In this document: one piece after another, positions 6,290-12,260 of the stretch
How positions within the stretch are numbered: position 1 is the first letter of the stretch
Layout: every line of letters starts with the position of its first letter
Assembly (NCBI GenBank): GCA_020718945.1
Contig: DYRB01000035.1
Coordinates: 1-12,260 of the forward strand
DNA: 12,260 nucleotides
Direction: 5' to 3'
Source of the DNA: Lamprocystis purpurea
GTDB taxonomy: Bacteria > Pseudomonadota > Gammaproteobacteria > Chromatiales > Chromatiaceae
Notes under the pieces: generated by a model
Database searches by the model: none
Told to the model about the DNA's origin: nothing
Seen by the model: only the letters and a program-made list of their open reading frames with translations
Made by a program: the position numbers and the translations under genes

Positions 6290-8308
6290 GAACTCAAGTC
6301 CATGTTCCATCTGGGACTTGCCATAGGCCACGCGCCCCGCAAGCCGCGTGCGCCAGGGCCAAAGCGCGAGTTTGACCGCCTCCGCAGCGGCTCCTTCCGC
6401 CGTGCCTAGTGTGTCCGGGTTGTAAGGCCATATGGCCTCCGTTGGATCGGTGAGACACCAGTCGCGTACCACGTCGCCCTCGACGAGCGGGCGCATTTGC
6501 TCCCTTGGAATGTCGAGCCGGAGTCCGGGACCCTGGCCAACAAGAAATACCTGGTCCTCGCGCGTGACGGCGCCTGTGCCTATCTCAGCTACAGCCCCTA
6601 AGGTCCGCTCGGCCTTGGACTGGATCAGTTCCTTCAACTCCGCCGCCCCACCTCCCCCCAGGCTCCACGGGTGCCTGCCCAAGGTCTCCCGCGGCAGGTC
6701 CGCCACGCTGACGTACTCGGTCTCATACCCGACCTGGTCCCACCCCTGCGCGATGCCGGACCAGACCTGGCCCAGGGCCGGGTCCTCGGGGGTGCCGCTC
6801 TCCCCGCGCTTGCCCATGACGGCCCGCACGGGCCCGGTGCCCGGGGCCCGGTTGCGGCCGAAGAGCAGCACGGTGGGGGTGCCGTGGAAGGGGATGTAGG
6901 CCTGGGAGCTGTCGGCCACCAGGGTCAGATCCAACCCGGCCAGGACCTGCTCGATCAGTGGCTTGCCGAACTCCCGCTTCATGAAGTTGTTGCTGACGAT
7001 GAGCCCGACGTAGCCGCCGGGCACGGCGAGCTGGAAGCAGCGCTCGGTGAAGGGGGCGGCCAGGGAGTATTGGCGGTGGGCGGAGACGTAGCGGCGCCCG
7101 CGGCCGACGGGCTCCCGGTGGTAGGCGCGGCGGGCCTCGTCGCCCTCGGTGATGTAGGGGGGGTTGGCGACGACCGCATGGAAGCGCGGCCCCAGGACGC
7201 CACGCAGGGCGGCGCGGACCTCGGGGCGGGTGAGGCTGGCCCGGGGGGCCTGGTTCTTCTCGGGGTCCAGCAGGTCCAACTGCTGGCCGCGGCTGTCCCG
7301 GCCGCGCTCCACCTGCTCCAGGCCGTCGGCCCAGTAGACCTGGGGGTGGAAGGCGGCGGCCTCGGCGAGGGTCGCAACGGCCGTCGGGGTGGCGGCTGAT
7401 GGCTGAGCCCCCCTCACCCCGGCCCTCTCCGCCCTCGGGGGGGAGGGGGGGTGAAGAGCCAGTTCCGCGGCGGTCATGACCAGCCGGGCCCGGGCCAGGG
7501 CGCAGGCGTAGTCGTTGAGGTCGATGCCGACCACCCGGGCCAGGCAGTGGCGGACCAGGGTGGGGCGGTCCCATCCCGGGTGCTGGGCGGCGGTGGCGGC
7601 GACCAGGCGCTTGAGGGCGTCGATGAGGAAGTGCCCGGAGCCGCAGGCGGGGTCCAGGAGTCGGACGGTGTCGGCGCCGTAGGTCTCGATGGCGGGGGTG
7701 AGGGTGCGCCCCAGGATGAAGGCGCGCACGAACCCGGGCGTCTGGCACAGGGCGAAGCGGGCCTTCACCACCGGGTCCAGCTCCTGGTAGAGGTCGCCCA
7801 TCAGCTCGCCCTCGAAGCGCTCCTGGGAGAAGTCGAAGCAGGCCCCGGTGTCGGGGTCGCGGTGGCGCCAGAAGGCGATCAGGTCCCGGGACAGTGCATC
7901 GGCGGGGGCGACTATCTCCGCGGGCTGGGGGCTGAACAGCTCCGGCAGGCCGCCGTCGCGGCTGGCCAGGTCGCGGTAGACCCAGCGCAGGAAGGCGCTC
8001 TCGCCGAGGTTGGGGGCCAGGGCCTCGAAGAGCTGCTGGGCCTCGGGGTTCCGCAACCGCCCGGGGGCGAGCAGGCCGCGGTCCTCCAGGACCCGGACAT
8101 AGACGGACTTGAGCACCCAGAGCACGGCGGCGCGCCGGGAGAGCAGGTCGGTCCAGACCTCGAAGGCCTCGCCGACCTGCTCCTGCGCGTGCAGCCGCTC
8201 GGCCTGGGGGCGGGCGGGGCCGAGGAGGCTGCCGCGCAGGTCGGCGGCGATGCGGGCGACCTGGTCGCGCAGGGCGGCGGTGAGGCGGGCTCGGTCGGCG
8301 GCGTTCAT
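6290..8308 (-). pseudogene. pglX: BREX type 2 adenine-specific DNA methyltransferase PglX, 3' end lost
   Basis: PglX methylates adenine in the BREX/Pgl phage-defence system, marking self DNA. The N-terminal 673 residues follow the BREX-2 PglX pattern: a helical start (VWVLKSVYVRVLEDRGLL-like at 62-80), GDLYQELDPVVKARFALCQT (171-190), LGRTLTPAIETYG, the SAM-binding motif LLDPACGSGHFLID (217-230), VVGIDLNDYACALAR, the catalytic VVANPPYIT (NPPY at 382-385), YSLAAPFTERCFQLAVPGGY and SNNFMKREFGKPLIE. Family members run to roughly 1200 residues, so nearly half is missing. The match stops at GKSQMEHGLEF and the next codon is the first of the 101-bp repeat. The frame stays open to 5012, but those 426 further codons are repeat DNA and the antisense of the toxin gene. 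Residues about 285-301 are a REP-like insert. The start at 8308 has no Shine-Dalgarno site. Target-recognition functions, usually C-terminal, are lost, so activity is unlikely. Confidence 0.85.
7408..7456. repeat. REP-like insert inside pglX with two G7 tracts
   Basis: A C-rich arm (CCCCTCACCCCGGCCCTCTCC-like, 7409-7430) faces a G-rich arm (7437-7456, ending GGTGAAG) as an imperfect palindrome typical of intergenic repeats in gammaproteobacteria. On the minus strand it reads LHPPSPPRAERAGVRGA, between the ARLVMTAAELA stretch and the HPQVYWADGL stretch that belong to the family fold. Two runs of seven G lie at 7437-7443 and 7445-7451. Both flanks are in the same frame, so the insert keeps pglX open at this point. 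Confidence 0.6.
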
Positions 8309-8323
8309 GCGGGCACTCGGGCG

Positions 8324-8402
8324 GTGGGAGCGGCTTTGGCCGCGAGGGGGCCTGACGATGGGCTGGGCGCCTGGGGCGGTCGCGCCGGGGCGGCGCTCCC
8401 AC
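8324..8402. repeat. GTGG-type REP doublet, unit A
   Basis: 79 bp from GTGGGAGCGGCTTTGGCCGC to GGCGGCGCTCCCAC, with inverted ends. Its inner GGGCTGGGCGCCTGGGGCGG is shared with unit D at 8741-8822. It starts 16 bp upstream of the pglX start codon, so it occupies the place where the pglX leader would be. Confidence 0.75.
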
Positions 8403-8740
8403 GGGTGGGTCCTGTGGGAGCGGCTTTAGCCGCGACGGGGGAGGGCGGCGGGCACGGGGTAGTGACCCGGATTACGCGCTCGCGGGCTGACTCCGTGGGA
8501 GCGGCGCCCGAGCAGGGTTTGGCTCCTGCATCCCCTGCACTCCCACCGTCCCTGGCGGTCGCGCCGCGACGGGGCCAGGGTAAGGGCTTGGCGCCTGGGG
8601 CGGTCGCGCCGAGGGTGGCGCTCCCACGGGTGGGTCCTGTGGGGGCGGCTTTAGCCGCGAGGGGGCGGGTTGGCTGGGGCCCGGCAGCAACCCGGATTCC
8701 GCTGCGCTCCATCCGGGCTACGCGCCCGCGGGCTGACTCC

Positions 8741-8822
8741 GTGGGAGCGGCGCCCTCGCCGCGACGGGGCTGGACCACGGGCTGGGCGCCTGGGGCGGTC
8801 GCGCCGGGGGCGGCGCTCCCAC
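8741..8822. repeat. GTGG-type REP doublet, unit D
   Basis: 82 bp from GTGGGAGCGGCGCCCTCGCC to GGCGGCGCTCCCAC. It is a close copy of unit A in the same orientation, differing mainly in the left hairpin arm. Confidence 0.75.
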
Positions 8823-8885
8823 GACTGCGGCTGGGCTCGGGGATCGTCGCGGCTGAAGCCGCTCCCACGGGGGGCTGGGGGCGGG

Positions 8886-11800
8886 TCATGGCTGGGCACC
8901 CTGGGCGGGGAGCGGGTTGAGCAGGGGCAGGGTTGCGCCTTCGAGGTGCCAGAGGGGGGCGCCTTCGTTGAAGCGGGGCTGGCGGTTGTGGATGACGCCG
9001 GGGACGACCAGGACCCAGAAGCCACGGGAGCCGGAGAGGGTCTCGTCGTAGAGCCGGCGGGGGAAGTCCAGGGCCTCGCAGAGCCCGAACAGGGCGGTGT
9101 CGCCGAGGACCACCCGCTGGCCGGGGTGCCCGTGCTCGTCCAGCAGGCGGGCCAGGGTGTCCTCGGCCGCCTCGGTGAGGGCATCGCGCTGGGCGGCGAA
9201 GCGCTCGGCCCGCTCCAGGGCGGCGATGTCGGCCCCGTGGTCGGCGAAGAAGGCGTCGTCGAAGGAGACCCAGGCGGCGCCGATGGCCTGCGCGATGGAG
9301 CGCCCGATCTCGGGGTGGCGCTCGGGGGGGGTGACCAGCATGCGAAAGCCGCGGGAGGCGGCGGCGTCGCAGAGCATGTCGCGGATCACGACCTCGGGGC
9401 TGCGCCCGCCGCCGAGGCTGCCGGGGAGGGCGTCGGCGGCCAGGGGCGGGGCGGCGAGGATAGAGTCCCGGCGACCTGGGGTGACGGTCTGGCCCTGGAC
9501 CCGGCAGTCCAGGTCGCGGAGCACGGCCAGCAGGTGGTCGGGGTCCGGGTAGGGGGTGGCGGGACCGAAGGCGCGCCGGACCCGCCGCTCCAGCTCGTCC
9601 AAGTCGATGGGGTCGCGGATCTGCTCCAGGACGAAGCCGATGCCCTGGCGGGCGTCCACCGGGCCTATGAAGGGGCGGCCGGTGTCGGTCAGTTCGACAT
9701 CGCTGCGCAGGCGTATCCCCAGCTCCAGGGGGTCGCGGTCGTAGTGGGGGAGCAGGGCGGTGAGGGTGCGCCGGGCGGTCTCGGGCTCCAGGGGCGGCCA
9801 CTGGCTGGCGAGACGTTCGATCTCGGCGGAGAAGGCGCGCAGTGTGTCGCGGTCGAAGGCGGTGCGGGCGACGATGGGCCCGGCGAGGCCCTCGACCTCC
9901 AGGATCTGGGTGCGGGCCGCGGCCAGGCGCACGGCGAGCCGGACCATGCCGGCCCCGGTGACCAGGCCGGCGGGCCATTCCTCTTCGAAGCGGCGGCCCA
10001 GCTCGTCCAGGCGGACCAGGCCGCCGCGGCCGTCGAGCAGGCTGTCCAGGGCGGCGGTGAGGTCGGCGAGGCCGGCCAGGTCCAGGCGGTCTATGCCCTT
10101 GGAGCAGTCCAGGCTGACCTGGGATTGGGAACTGCCCAGGTCGCGGGCTATGTCGCCCTGGGGCTCGGGGTCGCCGAGCAGGCCGACGACGCGCTCCACA
10201 GCGATGCGCTGGCGCTCGCTCAGGGGGCGGGCGGCCAGGTCCCAGAGGCGGTCCAGGGTGTGGCCGCCCTCGGCCCCCGGGGCCTGGGCGGAGAACCGGT
10301 GCAGGGCCTCGACTACCTCCGCCAGGCGTTTGCGCCCTATGCCGGGGACGGCCAGCAGCTCCGGGCGGGTGAGCCCGGCCACGGCCCCGACGGTGGGGAG
10401 CGGGTGCTCGGCCAGGGCGGCCAGCACGGCGGCGGCGAGCGGCAGGCGCTCCACGGGCTCAGGGGAATCCGCCAACTCGGGGACCAGTAGGGGCTCGGGG
10501 CGGGTCCCGGTGCGGCCCTCGGTGGCGGTCAGGCCGAGCCCCTGGAGGCGGCGCTGGAAGGCGAGGATGTCGGCGGCGGTCTTGCTGCCGATGGCGTGGA
10601 TGGCGCGGATCTGGACCTGGGTCAGGGTCAGGAGGTCGCCGACGGTGCCGGCCTGGGCCCGGGCCAGGGCCTTGACGGCGCGGCGCGGGAGCCCGGCGAG
10701 GCGCAGCGGCGTGGTCGCCTCGATGCCGGTGCCCGTTTCGGTGCCCGCTTCGCCGCCTGTTTCCGTGCCGGCCGCGGCCGACGCCGGGGCCGGCCTGTCC
10801 TCGCCGAGGGCGACCAGGAGGGCGTCGCGCATGGCCCGGGCGGAGGGGAAGCGGTGCTCGGGGACCGGGTCCAGGGCCTTGCGGAAGAAGGCGGCGAGAC
10901 CGGAGGGGGCTATGTCCTCGTCCCGCACGCTGGGTTCCTCCCGGGGCTCGGGGACACGGCCGTCGAAGGCGTGACGGCCGGCGTAGAGCTCGAACAGGCA
11001 CAGTGCCGCGGCATAGCGGTCGGTGGCGTGGGACCAGCGCCCGCTGGCGGGGTCGCGGTAGAGGGCGGTGCCGCCGTAGGGGGCATCCTCGGGGACGGCC
11101 ACCAGGCTGAAGTCGATGACGGTAAGGTGGCCCTCGGCGACCAGCAGGTTGTCGGGCTTGAGGTCCTTGTGGGTGACGCCCTTCTGTTCCAGGTAGTCGA
11201 GCCCGGCCAGGAGGTCCTCGGCCAGGCTGCGCTGGGTCTGGGGGTCGGGGGGCTGGGGCTGGCTTTGGGTTTGGGTTTGGGCCAGCCAGTGGCGCAGGGT
11301 CTGGCCGCCGACCCGCTCCATGACCAGGGTGAGGCGCCCCTCGACCATCTTGGTGAGGTCGATGACCCGCACGATGTTGGGGTGGTCCAGGGTGGAGAGG
11401 GCCTGGTACTCGCAGCGCAGGGCCTCCTCGGCGGCGTCCTCGCAGCGGGCGATCTTGAGCGCCCGGGTGCGCCCGCTGACCAGGTGCCGGGCGGCGTAGA
11501 CCACGGCCATGCCGCCCTGGCCGAGGCGGGTCAGGACCTCGTAGTCGGGGCCTATGCGGGTCCCGGGCTCCAGGTTGTCGGCGTCCAGGGGTCCGCTCTG
11601 GAAGCTGGGCAGGCTGGGCTGGACCCGGGGGCTCGGGTCGCGGCCCAGGCGCACGGCCTCGATGGCCTCGGCCAGGCTGCCGAAGCGCTCGGTGGGGCGC
11701 AGCTCCAGCATGCGGGCGACGGCCTCGTCCAGGGTCAGGGGGACCCGGGGGGCCAAGTCGCGCACCCGCAACAGCAGACGGCCCTGGCCGAGGAGCTGGC

Positions 11801-12260
11801 GGGTGGCCTCGAACAGGGGTCGGCCGGTGAGCAGCAGGGCCAGCAGGGCCCCCAGGCTGAACTGGTCGGAGGCGGGCTGGGCACTGCTGAAGGCCAGGAC
11901 CACCTCGGGGGCGGCGTAGACCAGGCGGTCGTCGGCGAGCAGGGTGAGCAGGACCGTGGTCTCGGCGCTCAACTGCTTGGCCAGGTCGAAGCCGGTGACC
12001 CGGATGGCCTGGGGGCTGGGGCTGTCCTCGACCAGGACCACCTCGGGGCGCAGGAGGCGATGGACCACGCCCTGGGTGTGGGCCTCGTCCAGGGTGGCGG
12101 CGATGCGCATCCACAGGTCGGTGCGGGCCATGAGGTCGGCCTTGCGGGGGCCCTTGGCCCCGGGGCCGTATTTGTCGATCCAGGTGGTGAGGCTGATGCC
12201 GGGGAAACGTTCCAGGGGCAGGACTATGCCCGCCTCGTCGGTGAAGGGCGGGTCGGCGCT
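8886..12260 (-). CDS. pglW: BREX type 2 serine/threonine kinase PglW, 5' end beyond window
   Basis: 1124 residues are visible; the frame is open to the right edge, and the family's N-terminal NERD-type region lies outside. PglW is the protein kinase of the BREX-2/Pgl anti-phage system. Visible order (residue 1 at the right edge): a degenerate kinase half (GVVHRLLRPEVVL at about 64-76, TGFDLAKQ in place of DFG); an active-looking kinase at about 240-485 with LGQGGMAVVY, Lys269 in ALKIA, HKDLKPDN at 364-371 and DFS instead of DFG at 383-385; a Thr/Glu/Gly-rich linker; two helix-hairpin-helix stretches (LTQVQIRAIHAIGSKTA and LTRPELLAVPGIGRKRLAEV) resembling RNA polymerase alpha C-terminal domains; a sigma-region-4-like helix-turn-helix (SERQRIAVERVVGLLGD, IARDLGSSQSQVS); and a C-terminal segment ending PLWHLEGATLPLLNPL. 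The HhH and helix-turn-helix parts suggest DNA contact. The internal ATG at 12131 is not the real start, since the frame upstream reads as good protein (ITTW-like ISLTTWIDKYGPGAKGPRKAD). It lies upstream of pglX, as in BREX-2 loci. Confidence 0.88.
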   Translation of the reverse strand, partial: SADPPFTDEAGIVLPLERFPGISLTTWIDKYGPGAKGPRKADLMARTDLWMRIAATLDEAHTQGVVHRLLRPEVVLVEDSPSPQAIRVTGFDLAKQLSAETTVLLTLLADDRLVYAAPEVVLAFSSAQPASDQFSLGALLALLLTGRPLFEATRQLLGQGRLLLRVRDLAPRVPLTLDEAVARMLELRPTERFGSLAEAIEAVRLGRDPSPRVQPSLPSFQSGPLDADNLEPGTRIGPDYEVLTRLGQGGMAVVYAARHLVSGRTRALKIARCEDAAEEALRCEYQALSTLDHPNIVRVIDLTKMVEGRLTLVMERVGGQTLRHWLAQTQTQSQPQPPDPQTQRSLAEDLLAGLDYLEQKGVTHKDLKPDNLLVAEGHLTVIDFSLVAVPEDAPYGGTALYRDPASGRWSHATDRYAAALCLFELYAGRHAFDGRVPEPREEPSVRDEDIAPSGLAAFFRKALDPVPEHRFPSARAMRDALLVALGEDRPAPASAAAGTETGGEAGTETGTGIEATTPLRLAGLPRRAVKALARAQAGTVGDLLTLTQVQIRAIHAIGSKTAADILAFQRRLQGLGLTATEGRTGTRPEPLLVPELADSPEPVERLPLAAAVLAALAEHPLPTVGAVAGLTRPELLAVPGIGRKRLAEVVEALHRFSAQAPGAEGGHTLDRLWDLAARPLSERQRIAVERVVGLLGDPEPQGDIARDLGSSQSQVSLDCSKGIDRLDLAGLADLTAALDSLLDGRGGLVRLDELGRRFEEEWPAGLVTGAGMVRLAVRLAAARTQILEVEGLAGPIVARTAFDRDTLRAFSAEIERLASQWPPLEPETARRTLTALLPHYDRDPLELGIRLRSDVELTDTGRPFIGPVDARQGIGFVLEQIRDPIDLDELERRVRRAFGPATPYPDPDHLLAVLRDLDCRVQGQTVTPGRRDSILAAPPLAADALPGSLGGGRSPEVVIRDMLCDAAASRGFRMLVTPPERHPEIGRSIAQAIGAAWVSFDDAFFADHGADIAALERAERFAAQRDALTEAAEDTLARLLDEHGHPGQRVVLGDTALFGLCEALDFPRRLYDETLSGSRGFWVLVVPGVIHNRQPRFNEGAPLWHLEGATLPLLNPLPAQGAQP
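11264..11281. repeat. Hexanucleotide microsatellite in the pglW kinase domain
   Basis: Three perfect copies of TTTGGG, read on the minus strand as the Gln-Thr repeat in AQTQTQSQPQPPDPQTQ, a loop between the HWLA stretch and the helix before HKDLKPDN. As a multiple of three, gain or loss of units would lengthen or shorten the loop without a frameshift. Confidence 0.7.

Larger units (their letters stand above)
8309..8885. repeat. Array of GTGG-type REP units between pglW and pglX
   Basis: 577 bp without a gene. At least six GTGGGAGCGGC-type ends or their complements (GCGGCGCTCCCAC) occur, at about 8324, 8402, 8414, 8495, 8627, 8639, 8741, 8822 and 8868, many followed by a hairpin such as GCGGCTTTAGCCGC. 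The stretch GGCGCTCCCACGGGTGGGTC at 8392 recurs at 8617, 225 bp later, and CGCGGGCTGACTCCGTGGGA at 8481 recurs at 8727, so the array also shows higher-order imperfect duplication. A different repeat, CCCGGATTCCGCTGCGCTCC, lies at 8690-8709. Such arrays can bind gyrase or stabilise upstream mRNA, and they separate pglX from pglW, which would normally be close neighbours. Confidence 0.8.

Noticed and set aside
6723..8402. 559-residue minus-strand ORF overlapping pglX
   Set aside because: It is full of Pro, Arg and Gly and lies in another frame of the same strand as pglX, whose catalytic motifs fix the real frame.
8309..8885. CRISPR array
   Set aside because: The repeats are palindromic and of unequal length, with unequal spacing and repetitive rather than unique spacers; they fit REP elements.
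8670..10490. 606-residue plus-strand ORF
   Set aside because: It is antisense to pglW, Gly/Val/Ala-rich with no motifs, and runs through the REP array.
10459..12114. 551-residue minus-strand ORF inside pglW
   Set aside because: Pro/Arg/Gly-rich shadow; the kinase motifs are in the other frame.

Overview
The window is very GC-rich DNA with strong G/C preference at third codon positions, so almost every frame stays open and most long antisense ORFs are artefacts. The gene content (exported caspase-like proteins with DUF4384 and SUMF1/FGE modules, an OmpA-type lipid/peptidoglycan anchor domain, a type 2 BREX locus, a nucleotidyltransferase toxin) and the many GTAG- and GTGG-headed REP elements fit a high-GC gammaproteobacterium. 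A purple sulfur bacterium of the Chromatiaceae type is my guess, by inference only.

Left part (1-4805, all + strand): four exported or probably exported proteins in a row. They are a DUF4384-domain protein cut by the left edge, a caspase-family protease with a C-terminal DUF4384 domain, a TPR/OmpA-like envelope protein, and a second caspase-family protein with a C-terminal SUMF1/FGE-sulfatase domain that is broken off after about 75 residues by repeat DNA. Together they look like an envelope-facing caspase cassette.

Middle (4655-6289): a repeat-rich junction. Several REP doublets with inverted hairpin ends sit here, including two near-identical 101-bp copies in the same orientation (5108-5208 and 6189-6289). 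They bracket a two-gene unit: a 69-residue protein of unknown function overlapping an AbiEii/AbiGii-type nucleotidyltransferase toxin gene. A short minus-strand coding relic lies at 5012-5107.

Right part (6290-12260, - strand): a BREX type 2 (Pgl) locus. pglW, the large Ser/Thr kinase, enters from the right edge and ends at 8886. It is followed by a 577-bp array of GTGG-headed REP units and then by pglX, the adenine-specific DNA methyltransferase. pglX keeps its catalytic motifs but stops matching its family after residue 673, exactly where the GTAG end of the 101-bp repeat begins. It also carries a REP-like, in-frame insert with two runs of seven G. The BREX locus therefore looks damaged here; pglY and pglZ are not in the window.

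The unifying theme is REP elements placed directly at gene ends and gene breaks: pglX, the FGE domain, the toxin stop codon and the stop of the first caspase gene.
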